NCBI GenBank assembly: GCA_963693085.1
Contig: OY856410.1
Location: 1,332,152,304-1,332,216,303 of the forward strand
Direction: 5' to 3'
From: Alisma plantago-aquatica
Lineage: Eukaryota; Streptophyta; Magnoliopsida; Alismatales; Alismataceae
Length of the DNA stretch: 64,000 nucleotides
The position numbers and the translations under genes are program-made. Positions 38,338 to 47,235 of this stretch are shown piece after piece. The notes under the pieces are model-generated. The model was not told the origin of the DNA. It ran no database searches and saw only the letters and a program-made list of their open reading frames with translations. How positions within the stretch are numbered: position 1 is the first letter of the stretch; each line of letters begins with the position of its first letter.

Positions 38338-38343
38338 CACGTG
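38338..38343 (+). promoter_or_regulatory. G-box CACGTG upstream of the UGT gene
   Basis: CACGTG, 362 bases before the UGT start codon, in the context GGTCACGTGGC. G-boxes bind plant bHLH and bZIP factors. Function here is inferred from position only. Confidence 0.5.
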
Positions 38344-38368
38344 GCTGGAGAAACATCCCCGGGATTTT

Positions 38369-38457
38369 TAATAATATAAAACGTAGTCAAACCGCGACGA
38401 TGCATGTTACACCCCACCGTCGTTTTTGACGATTGGGAACTACGTTTTATATTATTA
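38369..38457. repeat. 19-bp perfect inverted repeat upstream of UGT
   Basis: TAATAATATAAAACGTAGT at 38369-38387 is the exact reverse complement of 38439-38457. The 51-bp loop carries a second partial pairing (ACCGCGACG with CGTCG). It may be the tip of a small MITE or a cruciform in the promoter, between the G-box and the possible TATA box. Confidence 0.85.
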
Positions 38458-38498
38458 TAAATCGAATAGGTACGAAAGATATCAAAACGGAAATAAGA

Positions 38499-38505
38499 TA
38501 TAAAT
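38499..38505 (+). promoter_or_regulatory. Candidate TATA box of the UGT gene
   Basis: TATAAAT, 206 bases before the start codon, would place transcription start near 38530 with a 5' leader of about 170 nt rich in C and T. Other AT-rich strings nearby are possible. Confidence 0.35.
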
Positions 38506-38704
38506 GCCAAAACCATTCTGCTCCCTACTTTCTATCTAGATTTTCAGTAGTTTTGACATCACTGCAAACGTCATTATGTCTTCCTCAACTTATCCTTATA
38601 TGCTCCACCCGATGCCTCGACACAGATCTTCGTTTCCGCGCTCGCTGCACCGAGAATCGAGAGAGGCTACTCTTGCGACTTAGCCGTTGCCGGGCATACT
38701 ACCT

Positions 38705-40228
38705 ATGACGGGAGACACAGGAGCAGCGCTGCTAGCGCAGCACCACTTCCTTTTAGTGGTATTCCCAGGGCAGGGACACATCAACCCGTCCTTCCACCTC
38801 GCCAGGAAGCTGACGGCACTAGGACACAGAGTCACCGTCTCGACGGCAGTCTGCTCTCACCGATCCATGTTCCCCGACGCCGATACGAACTCCTCAGTAC
38901 TTCCGCAGGACGACCCGCACGACCCGCTACTCTCAATCTACCCGCACTCCGACGGCCACGACGACGGCTTCGACTGGATCAACGGCGACCCTTGTCACTT
39001 CGTGTCCCTGATGCGCGAAGTGGCGCCGAGAAGCCTCCGCGGGGTGGCCCACTCCCTCGGTGCGATCGGCCGCCCAGTGACGTGTATCATCTACGGTATA
39101 TGTTCCGCGTGGAGCGTCTCTGTCGCGCGCGAACTCGGCGTCCCGGCCGTGGCCTTCTGGGTCCAGCCCGCCACCGTGTTGGCCGCATTCTATCACTACT
39201 TCCATGGCTACAGGGACGCCATCGACTCGCTCTGGAAGGACACTACAGGTGGCCAGATTTTCGTCCAATTGCCAGGGGTGCCAGCTCTACAGTTACGTGA
39301 GGTACCATCCATCATTGGGCCCAACATCGAGTTCAAAGGTGTGTTCCGGTCAGTCTATGAGGACCTGTTCCGTTTGCTGGACGCGCCTCTGCCGGAGGGC
39401 TCACTCTGCAAGACACGAGCGCTGGTCAATTCCCTAGACTCGCTCGAGGTCGAAGCATTCGGCGCGATCAAAGGCTCTCTCGACGTCGTCGCCGTTGGTC
39501 CCCTTGTTCCACCGGTTTTATTTTCGACGGGGAGTGGCTATAGCGGTGGTGGAGATGAGCCGCGACCGCTAGCAAACTTCGACTTGGTCAAGGCGAAGTC
39601 GCATGAGTACCTGGAATGGCTGGACTCACAGAAAGAGGAGAAATCCGTTCTCTTCATCTCTTTTGGGAGCTACGGGTCGCTAGGAGAACGGCAGGCGGCG
39701 GAGCTCGCACGGGCGGTGGTCGAATGCCGGCGACCGTACCTGTGGGTGACGAGGGTCGGTGTCAAGCTGGTAAATGAAGCTCTTGCTGCCGCAACAGCAG
39801 CGGTGGCCACTGAGATGAAGATAGAAGCGCCAGAGGGAATGGTAGTGGAGTGGTGTTCGCAAGAGAGAGTGTTGTCCCACAGATCGATCGGGTGTTTCAT
39901 GACACACTGTGGGTGGAACTCGACCATGGAGGCTCTAACGGCGGGGATACCGTTGGTGGCGATGCCTCAGTGGGCGGACCAGCCCACTATTGGAAAGATG
40001 ATAGAGAGCGTCTGGCAGGTTGGGGTGAGGGTGCCGGCGCCGTCGCAGGCAGGGGTGGTGGAGGCTAGAGAGCTAAGCAGGTGCTTCAACCTGGTGATGG
40101 GAGGAGGGGAAGAGTCGTCGGCGATCAGGAATACAGCGCAGGAATGGAGTAGGAAAATCAGAGAAGCGACGGCAGAGGGAGGGCTATCCGAGCGGAATCT
40201 GGCGGAGTTCATAGCCGGAATCAAGTGA
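38705..40228 (+). CDS. UDP-glycosyltransferase, UGT75-like (GT1 family)
   Basis: An intact single-exon gene of 507 codons. It should transfer a sugar, probably glucose from UDP-glucose, to a small acceptor in the cytosol. The start is the ATG at 38705; six more in-frame codons upstream begin with TTG and are not a plausible start. HHFLLVVFPGQGHINP (residues 13-28) carries the catalytic histidine at 25. The 44-residue PSPG donor box is residues 383-426, from WCSQERVLSH through HCGWNST to WADQ; the final Gln favours glucose. FYHYFHGYRDAI, LPGVPAL and LVNSLDSLEVEA match UGT75 enzymes (crocetin or anthocyanin 5-O-glucosyltransferase relatives). The partner-Asp position (IIYGICSAW) is Gly; I recall UGT75 members also lacking Asp there. 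The linker near residues 275-300 is long and glycine-rich. GC-rich coding contrasts with AT-rich neighbours. Acceptor unknown. Confidence 0.95.
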   Translation: MTGDTGAALLAQHHFLLVVFPGQGHINPSFHLARKLTALGHRVTVSTAVCSHRSMFPDADTNSSVLPQDDPHDPLLSIYPHSDGHDDGFDWINGDPCHFVSLMREVAPRSLRGVAHSLGAIGRPVTCIIYGICSAWSVSVARELGVPAVAFWVQPATVLAAFYHYFHGYRDAIDSLWKDTTGGQIFVQLPGVPALQLREVPSIIGPNIEFKGVFRSVYEDLFRLLDAPLPEGSLCKTRALVNSLDSLEVEAFGAIKGSLDVVAVGPLVPPVLFSTGSGYSGGGDEPRPLANFDLVKAKSHEYLEWLDSQKEEKSVLFISFGSYGSLGERQAAELARAVVECRRPYLWVTRVGVKLVNEALAAATAAVATEMKIEAPEGMVVEWCSQERVLSHRSIGCFMTHCGWNSTMEALTAGIPLVAMPQWADQPTIGKMIESVWQVGVRVPAPSQAGVVEARELSRCFNLVMGGGEESSAIRNTAQEWSRKIREATAEGGLSERNLAEFIAGIK

Positions 40229-40559
40229 AACCTGATGAATTATTCGTGACGGGGAAGGCTAAAGATGATCAATACTTCCCAAGTTCTTCATATATGGTCA
40301 ATATCTATTCAGATTTAATACTTGAGGTTTAGCTGCTAAACAAACTACTAGGGCGGGTTTGGTTGTGCATAGCTTACCGCACCACATTCATTTGGTAAAC
40401 TATAAATTATAAATTTATATTTCGGTTGTGGAGATTAACTGCGGCCTTCATGTGCGAAACAATGAAAAGTGAAAACTCAAATGCATTCAAATTGGTTAAT
40501 TCTGTTTACATAACAGTTCCACTTTGTTTGGTCTTTAACAGTCTATAAAGAATAATTAT
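40229..40559. other. UGT 3' flank
   Basis: Presumed 3' UTR and flank; no AATAAA was found close to the stop. From 40352 a GGGCGGGTTTGGTTGTGC string resembles the end of a Harbinger- or hAT-type MITE, but no matching other end was seen. Confidence 0.4.
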
Positions 40560-40968
40560 ATATCTTCACTCCTATTCTAACTCTTAAGGTCATCACTACA
40601 AGCTCTGCAAGCTAACCAAGTTCAAACAATCTCTCATCTTAAAAATTGACAACAACTTTGTTACCATATTAGTAAGATTTTTTACTGACATTTCTTTGCA
40701 GTATAATGCTTTCATGTGTTATAATTTTTTTAATAAAGTAATACTTGACATCAATGTGTTTCGTTCTCTCATTAAACATCTATTCTTTTGGGAGACGAAT
40801 AACGCTTTGCGTGTCAAAGTAGACGGTTGTTGTTTTCTCAAGAATATAAAATTATGCACATAATCCTCTAAGTCGTATAGCTTCTTTGGTGAGTCTCCTC
40901 GTGTATATAACCTCATTACTAGATAATATAAATGTTAGATGTAGCATATCTTTCCAACTTACAACATG
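40560..40968 (-). pseudogene. Ty1/Copia RNase H C-terminal part, split by the composite insertion
   Basis: On the minus strand: VVSWKDMLHLTFILSSNEV (family: VSWRSKLQ..VALSTTEAEY), LTKEAIRLRGL, VYFDTQSVIRL (family: CDSQSAIHL) and FNERTKHIDVKYYFI, then a degraded tail of the DILTK region. This is the end of Copia pol. Its upstream half is at 53165-54058, beyond the 12.2-kb insertion. Stops (after RGLCA and inside RLPKE) and frame changes make it dead. It removes nucleotides of the RNA template in the active family. Confidence 0.85.
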
Positions 40969-40973
40969 ACTAA
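40969..40973. repeat. Target duplication ACTAA, left
   Basis: ACTAA directly precedes TGATGAATC at 40974 and recurs at 53160-53164 directly after GATTCATCA at 53159. Joining the two sides through one copy lines up with the Copia RNase H spacing (EFTVVS then HVVSW), which confirms the insertion boundaries. Confidence 0.88.
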
Positions 40974-41184
40974 TGATGAATCTTCCAGACTCATCCTCAG
41001 TCACCAATTCAAAGGATTTCTGACGTTTTTGCCCTAATTTGTTTTGCCTCATTTTTCCTTTCTCTTTTTCATGAAAATTCTGACATTCACGCAATGATGA
41101 GGAAATTACGAGACGAGCGAGCCTTTTTTCGACTGTCTTAAGTTTACCGTTCCTCGGGACGAGCAACACTTAAGTTCGGTATGG
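40974..41184 (+). repeat. Divergent LTR-start fragment at left end of composite
   Basis: TGATGAATCTTCCAGACTCATC followed by CAGTCACCAATTC resembles the start of LTR A (TGATGAATCCTCCAG..., CAGTCGCCAATTC) for about 50 bp, then diverges. It abuts the full LTR A start at 41185. Confidence 0.65.
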
Positions 41185-41484
41185 TGATGAATCCTCCAGA
41201 TTCATCATTACAGTCGCCAATTCTAGGATTTTTATACCTCATTATGACTAAATTACCCTTGCTTTGCTTTACTCTGAGTATTTCTTCATTCTTACATAAA
41301 TAATGCTTAAATAGTTCTAATTACTAGTTTATTTGATGCTATCACCCCTTACACACTCTCCTTTCCCTCTACAGATCACTCTCAATCATCCAATCAAACA
41401 TCAACAACGCACAACTGTGCATTCTGTCCTCAAAGCCCCAAGCATGTGCAACAAATGATCAAGATCATGAAGCAGAACAATCGC

Positions 41485-41830
41485 CACGACCGTGCGGGTC
41501 ACGCCACGGTCGTGGCGCATCGCCAACAGTGCCAAGTCTCCATCTGCCACGACTGTACTGGACACGCCACAATCGTGGCGCATATCCGCCACGACCGTGC
41601 TGGTAATGCCACGACCGTGGCGCATCGCCCACAGGGCCAAGTTCTCACCTGCCACACCCGTGCAAGGCGGCACAGTCGTGGAGCTGTAGCCTCACTACGA
41701 CCGTGGTGGCACGCCACGACCGTGGCACAACGTCACCAGGGCCTAAGTTTCACCCGCCACGCCCGTGCAAGGCAGCACGCCCGCGGGACAACAGCATCAC
41801 CACGACCGTGGTGCCTCAACACGGCCGTGG
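41485..41830 (+). repeat. CACGACCGTGG palindrome array, LTR A
   Basis: About 16 copies of CCACGACCGTG or CACGGTCGTGG and near variants, spaced about 20-30 bp and separated by CGCATCGCC-, CAGGGCCAAG- and GTGCAAGG-type linkers. Long overlapping open frames here on both strands are a by-product of the GC-rich repeat. Matching arrays: 52490-52870 (LTR C) and a truncated one at 47150-47235 (LTR B). Confidence 0.92.
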
Positions 41831-42109
41831 CACGTCGTCCCCTACCTCCCGACCCTGCTATTTTCTCAATCTGCTGCTCCAAAGCTCCATGGCCACTGGC
41901 GTCGCCCTCCTCACCAAGAATATTGCCGACCTGCAACGCCTGACAACCCCAGACTGCTTGGAAGAGCACGAAGTCCCAGACGGTTTGGAGGTGCTCACGG
42001 CCCTAGACCATTTGGAGGAGCTCACGATCTCAGATCGGAGGCTGGATGCTCAAGGTCGTTTGACGTCGCTCAATCAAGATCACGGAGCGAGTGCAGATCG
42101 TTTGGCACC

Positions 42110-42229
42110 ATGGTCACAAGACCGTTTGGTAGCAAACGGTCGCCAGACCGTTTGGTAGCAAATAAATTAAAATAGTTTGATGCAAAAAAGCCAGCAGACC
42201 GTTTTGGACCAGACCTGTGCCTATAAATA
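42110..42229 (+). promoter_or_regulatory. LTR A promoter: ACGGTC palindromes and TATA box
   Basis: CAAGACCGTTTGG, CAAACGGTCGCCAGACCG and CAGACCGTTTTGG occur at 42117-42205, and CTATAAATAG follows at 42221-42230. Equivalent TATA boxes lie at 46771-46778 (LTR B) and 52041-52048 (LTR C), each with the same palindromes upstream. That spacing suggests a promoter with proximal palindromic factor sites. Confidence 0.65.
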
Positions 42230-43049
42230 GGACCAGCAGGGTCCCCAATTGGACATCGGTTCCCGAACGCCGACAGGCTGCCAGTACATAGTTATGATCC
42301 AGATCCAGTCTCGTCTACGCCAGTTCCATTCCACCGACTGCCCATATTGCAAGCAAGGAGACTGAGAAGAGAAGGAAGACAGAGCGAGAGAGACTGTCCG
42401 GACTGTCTTGGCGTCTCCCGTTCCGTGTCCAGATCTGCTCCGACACGACGTAGAAGACCGCTTCATCTTCACTGAGCTGCGACTGCCTTATGCACCGAGT
42501 CCATGGCGGATTTCCCCCTCTTTCTCTTTCTTCTTGTTTCTCGCATGAGGAGCGAGTAGTTTCATACACTGGGGTGCGGGGACTAGCCCCGCTGCCCGTG
42601 TTTTGTAATCTGTACTAAAAAGATGTTATCATTCCAATTCAACACTAAATCGTTTCATACCTGCTTGAATGTTGGCCGTGTTCTTGTATGCATCTATTGC
42701 CTTTTGTTGTGGTTTGTCTATGACCGCTCTTGAGACTCGAATACCAATTTAGTGTTGGTTTTTGGTGTGTGTATCCACCGCACATCCGTTTCGGTATCTA
42801 GGGACGCTTTCTAAGGAGTGGAGTAAACTCACCTCCATCGTTGTGCTTTTATACTATGCAATGGAATCAGTTGACGTACAAAAGTGCAACTTGGACAGGT
42901 CGAGGAATACACTCTGAGGAGGGAGTGGTGCAAAGTACTTGACCATTCGTTCGGGAATGGATGACGTTGCAACACTCCCACATTTCTTTTAGCTTTTTTT
43001 TTAGGAAGGACGGAGGATCATATGATTGGGACCCCTCATCATATATTAA

Positions 43050-43510
43050 CTAAGCCACGTCGTGCATGGCAAGGTTTTCAATACATGAAGGAAACAACTG
43101 GAAGAAAGCAAAACTATCTACTTGCCCTCGTCGTGCCATAGCGGTAGTTTCGTGGGCAACTTTGTTACAAACCCGACTAACAAAAGAAAGACTACATAAA
43201 TAAAAAAGTTGTTGTAAGGTAGATATATCCTCAACAAAGATTCCCAAATAGTCTCTCCTTCTGGTAGCTTCTCTACAAGCATGGACGACCTCAAGTGAGT
43301 CTGTCTCCACCTCTATATGTTCCACACCATGGTTGCTCACCCACTGTAGTGCTGTCCTCAGGGCAATGGCTTCTTCTGTTGCTATCCTTGTGCCCTTACA
43401 AATCTTTTCTCCTGCAACACCTATCAGTCTGCCTTCGCTATCTCTCAGTACCATCCCTATCGCCGCCGTTCCGTCATCCCCACATGATGCATCCACATTG
43501 AGCTTTACTC
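43050..43510 (-). pseudogene. LINE RNase H domain (RVT_3 type)
   Basis: An open frame of about 150 codons, with KLNVDASCGDDGTAAIGMVL at its start. Catalytic residues are in place: Asp in VDASC, Glu in ATEEAIALRTAL, Asp in VETDS, with VCNKVAHETTAMAR at the end. It looks intact as a domain, but the linker upstream is in another frame and the LINE is 5' truncated, so no functional protein is expected. Confidence 0.88.
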
Positions 43511-43539
43511 TCCCTTGTGCTGGCCTGGTCCATCTTGGT

Positions 43540-43750
43540 TTGACGTTGCTGTCTGACTGGGCGTTGTTGCATTGCTGTATTGCTGCGTTGCTTGACGTTG
43601 CTGCCCGGCTAGGCGTTGCTGCATTGCTACCCGGCTGCTGCGTTGCTTGACGTTGCTTCCCCGATGGGCGTTGTTGCGTTGCTGCCCGGCTGCTGTGTTG
43701 CTTGACGTTGCTGCCCGGTTGGGCGTTGCTGCATCGCTGCGTTGTTCACC
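43540..43750 (-). repeat. Minisatellite in LINE linker
   Basis: About four irregular units near 55 bp built from GCGTTGCTTGACGTTGCTGC and CCCGGCTGGGCGTTGC blocks. In the element's frame it encodes a Gln/Arg/Asn-rich linker (QQR, AAT, TSN runs) between the zinc-binding and RNase H domains. Confidence 0.75.
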
Positions 43751-43759
43751 CCTCCCCTG

Positions 43760-44674
43760 CTGTATCATGGCTATGGCTGTTTGGAAAAGGAAGCCGCTGT
43801 GCACCTCGCCGTCTTGGAAGACACGCTTATTGCGCCCCCTCCAGACAGCCCACATGGTTGCAACAATCATGTCTTTATCCTCTCTATCCAGCGCCGTCCC
43901 CATGGTAACGTTGATGTCCTCATCCTTACAATCATCCACCCATCTTTGAATTCCTTGGTCCATTTGTTCCCAGCATACTATCGCGTTTGGGCAGCAGAAG
44001 AGCATATGAGAAATGGACTCCTTCTCTGACATGCAGAGTTGGCACAGTCCCTCCTCAATGCAGTGGCGGTCAAACAGCCTACCCTATGTTGCTAGTCCTC
44101 CGGTACAAACTCTCCACAGAAAATGGGCAACCTTGGGCACCCAACCTGCTCTCCAAATGTGGCACCACAAACCATCTTCTTGTTGAGTTGTGTGTTGCCG
44201 AGCTTCCTCCCTCCCTAGCATTCCAAGCCAATACGCTGATCGGACTGTAAACACTCCTTTCTTGGCGGGCCACCAAGACCATGTGTCGCACTGGTGTCGT
44301 ATACTGAGTGGGATAGCACTTATCCTATCCACCTAAGCTACCGGGAAACATTCCTCCAGTCTTGCTTTGTTCCATCGCTTCCCATCTGAGCTCATAAGGT
44401 CGTTCACCTTGTCGTAGGGTATTTCCTCCGCATTCTTAAACCGTGCAAGGGTATCTTCCTCTCTTGGCAGCCATGTGTCTTCCCAGATGTTGACGTCTTT
44501 TCCGTTGCCTATCCTCCATTCCATCCCTTCCTTGAGTAGTGCTTTCGCTCCCCATAGACTTCTCCATATGTAGCTGGGATTGTAGCCTCTTCTTGCTTCC
44601 CAAATTGTTGTTCTGGGAAAGTATCTGGCCTTCAACACTTTGTTTACTAGGGAGTTCAGATTCACAGCTAATAC
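43760..44674 (-). pseudogene. LINE connection and zinc-binding domains
   Basis: 44674-44333 reads LVNKVLKARYFPRTTIWEA, YIWRSLWGAKALLKEGMEWR, IGNGKDVNIWEDTWLPRE, the standard post-thumb segment of plant LINE ORF2. 44332-44084 reads WWPAKKGVFTVRSAYW and WRAGWVPKVAHFLWRVCTGGL. After a frame change, 44032 continues with SISHMLFCCPNAIVCWEQM, the His/Cys end of zf-RVT. Confidence 0.85.
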
Positions 44675-45337
44675 ATTTCTCATAGCTATTTCCTCGAAAG
44701 AGGGATAGTCTATAAGGATACTAATTGAATTGGTAATTATCGCTCGCTTGTTAGTTTTTCGATACACGTTTCACGAGGTTGAGTAAGGTTCTCTCTTCAG
44801 AGGTTACATCTCTTCATTGACACGTAGATATGTACCAGATGAGGGCCACTCAACCCGTGAAGGCTGTGTGCATTACTCTTGTCCTATAAGACATCGGTAT
44901 TATACAACATCCATGTATCTTGCTTACAAGTCTTGCTATGTTTGGTACATGTACAATGCATGTGTAGTGGTGGTGAATACCCACATCACCCCAGTGATGC
45001 ATCATCATTTGCTAATCTTAGATTTTAATCCTTAAACTAGTTTTTATTCTTGCCTTTACTTTTACCTTTTTAGGTTAAATAACTCAAATCAAACTTTTGG
45101 TCTTAGATGATTGACTTAGATCGACACGAAATGAGAAAGAGACACTCAGATTCTTAACATTGTCCTTTGGGTTTGATCCTAAATCTGTACTATGATAAGG
45201 CTTCCACACTCTTGTGGGGTTGGAGCATTTATCTAGCACCAGTTGTAGGTAAACCTAGAGAGGACATCAACTCCCTAGGGTTTTTGGTGCATATTAGGAC
45301 TTCCATTGGAAGAGTAATCTTTTGGTGTAAGTTCTAG

Positions 45338-45347
45338 CGACATTTTT
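45338..45347. other. Centre of LTR A/LTR B palindrome, PBS scrap
   Basis: GACATTTTTT between two inverted LTR ends. The intact junction of LTR C reads ACGACGCCATTTTTTGATGG, so this spacer looks like the spacer plus the first PBS bases of the minus-strand family with GCC deleted. Confidence 0.75.
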
Positions 45348-47235
45348 TGCTGGAGCTAGAACTTACACCAAAAGATTACTCTTCCAATGGAAGTCATAAT
45401 ATGCACCAAAAACCCTAGGGAGTTGATGTCCTCTCTAGGTTTACCTACAACTGGTGCTAGATAAATGCTCCAACCCCACAAGAGTGTGGAAGCCTTATCA
45501 TAGTACAGATTTAGGATCGAACCCAATGGACAACGTTAAGAATCTGAGTGTCTCTTTCTCATTTCGTGCCGATCTAAGTCAATCATCTAAGACCAAAAGT
45601 TTGATTTGAGTTATTTAACCTAAAAAGGTAAAAGCAAAGGCAAGAATAAAAACTAGTTTAAGGATTAAAATCTAAGATTAGCAAATGATGATGGATCACT
45701 GGGGTGATGCGGGTATTCACCACCACTACACATGCATTGTACCTGTACCAAACATAGCAAGACTTGTAAGCAAGATACATGGATGTTGTACAATACCGAT
45801 GTCTTATAGGACAAGAGTAATGCACACAACCTTCACGGGTTGATTAACCCTCATCCGGTACATATCTACATGTCAATGAAGAGATGTAACCTCCAAAGAG
45901 AGAACCTTACTCAACCTCGTGAAACGTGTATCAAACAACTAACAAGCGAGTGATAATTACCAATTCAATTAGTATCCTTATAGACTATCCCTCTTTCGAG
46001 GAAATAGCTACGAGAAATGTGGGAGTGTTACAACGTCAGCCATTTCCAAACAAATGGTCAAGTACTTTGCACCACTCCCTCCTCAAAGTGTATTCCTCGA
46101 CCTGTCAAAGTTGCACTTTTGTACGTCAAATGATTCCATTTCATAGTACAAAAGCACAACGATGGAGGTGAGTTTACTCCACTCCTTAGAAAGCGTCCCT
46201 AGATACCAAAACGGATGCACGGTGGATACACACACCAGAAACCAACACTAAATCGGTATTCGAGTCTCAAGAGCAGTCATAGACAAACCACAATGAAAGA
46301 CAATAGATGCATACAAGAACGTGGCCAACATTCAAGCATGTATGAAATGATTTAGTATTGAATCAGAATGATAACATCTTTTTAGTACAGATTACAAAAC
46401 ACAGGCATCGGGGCTAGTCCCCGCACCCCAGTGGATGAAACTACTCACTCCTCATGCGAGAAACAAGAAGAAAGAGAAAGAGGGGGAAATCCGCCATGAA
46501 CTCGGTGTAGAAGGCAGTCACAACTCGGTGAAGATGAAGCGGTCTTCTACGTCATGTCGAAGCAGATCTGGACACGGAACGGGAGATGCCAAGACAGTAT
46601 GGATAATATCTCTCGCTCCATCTTCCTTCTCTTCTCAGTCTCCTTGCTTGCAATATGGGCAGTCAGTGGAATGGAACTGACGTAGATGGGGCTAGATTTG
46701 GATCGGAACTGTGTATTGGTAGCCTGTCGGCGTCCGGGAAGCGATGTCCAGCTGGGGACCCTATTGGTCCTATTTATAGGCACATGTCTGGTCCCAAACG
46801 GTCTGCTGCTTTTTTGCATCAAACCGTTTTAATTTATTTTCTACCAAACGGTCTGGAGACCATTTTCTACCAAACGGTCTTGTGACCATGGTGCAAAACG
46901 ATCTACACTCTCTCTGTGATCTTAATTGAGCGACGTTCAAACGACCTCGAGCATCCAGCCTCTGATCTGATATCGTGAGCTCCTCCAAATGGTCTAGGGC
47001 CGTGAGCTCCTCCAAACCGTTTGGGACTTCGTGCTCTTCCAAGTAGTCTAGGTTTGTGAGGCATTGCAGGTCGGAAATACTCTTGGTGAGGAGGGCGACA
47101 CCGGCGGCCATGGAGCTTTGGAGTAGCAGGTTGAGAAAATAGTAGCGTTGGGAGGTAGGGGACGACACACCACGAGCGTGTTGAGGCACCACGGGCGTTG
47201 TGATGCTGCTGTCCCACGACCGTGATGCCTTGCAC
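45348..47235 (-). mobile_element. LTR B, minus orientation, truncated
   Basis: Collinear with LTR C from the U5 end (GCTGGAGCTAGAAC at 45350) through TATA (46771-46778) and the ACGGTC palindromes (46795-46890), but it stops inside the CACG array at CCTTGCAC, losing about 600 bp of U3. It forms a large palindrome with LTR A (arms about 41768-45337 without the LINE, and 45348-47235). Confidence 0.88.

Larger units (their letters stand above)
42980..44688 (-). mobile_element. 5'-truncated LINE (42994-44674) in LTR A, about 14-bp target duplication
   Basis: ACATTTCT(TT/CA)TAGC flanks the insert at 42980-42993 and 44675-44688; LTRs B and C show the empty site. A nine-T run at 42994 marks the minus-strand poly-A. 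Minus-strand order: thumb/connection (44674-44333), zf-RVT (44332 to about 43800), a repeat-bearing linker (about 43750-43540), RNase H (about 43510-43050). RT and endonuclease are missing by truncation. Confidence 0.9.
41185..45337 (+). mobile_element. LTR A of Asp-primed (Athila/Tat-like) family, plus orientation, with LINE inside
   Basis: Starts TGATGAATCCTCCAG, itself an inverted repeat with ATTCATCA, and ends GTAAGTTCTAGC, about 7 bases short of a full LTR end. Excluding the LINE at 42994-44674 it is about 2.46 kb and collinear with the reverse complement of LTR C. Order: CACGACCGTG array (41485-41830), ACGGTC palindromes (42110-42210), TATA box (42222-42229), then a long downstream part. 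Confidence 0.88.

Noticed and set aside
38687..38704. Upstream extension of the UGT frame
   Set aside because: Begins with TTG, adds six unsupported residues; the ATG at 38705 fits the family N-terminus better.
38933..39268. Antisense and alternate-frame ORFs over the UGT gene
   Set aside because: Shadows caused by high third-position GC of the real gene.
40352..40560. Possible Harbinger or hAT MITE starting GGGCGGGTTTGGTTGTGC
   Set aside because: Only one candidate end; no matching inverted end or target duplication was found.
41401..42175. Several overlapping frames of 65-165 codons on both strands
   Set aside because: Frames opened by the CACGACCGTG array and its GC bias; the mirrored frames at 52138-52944 follow the same repeats.
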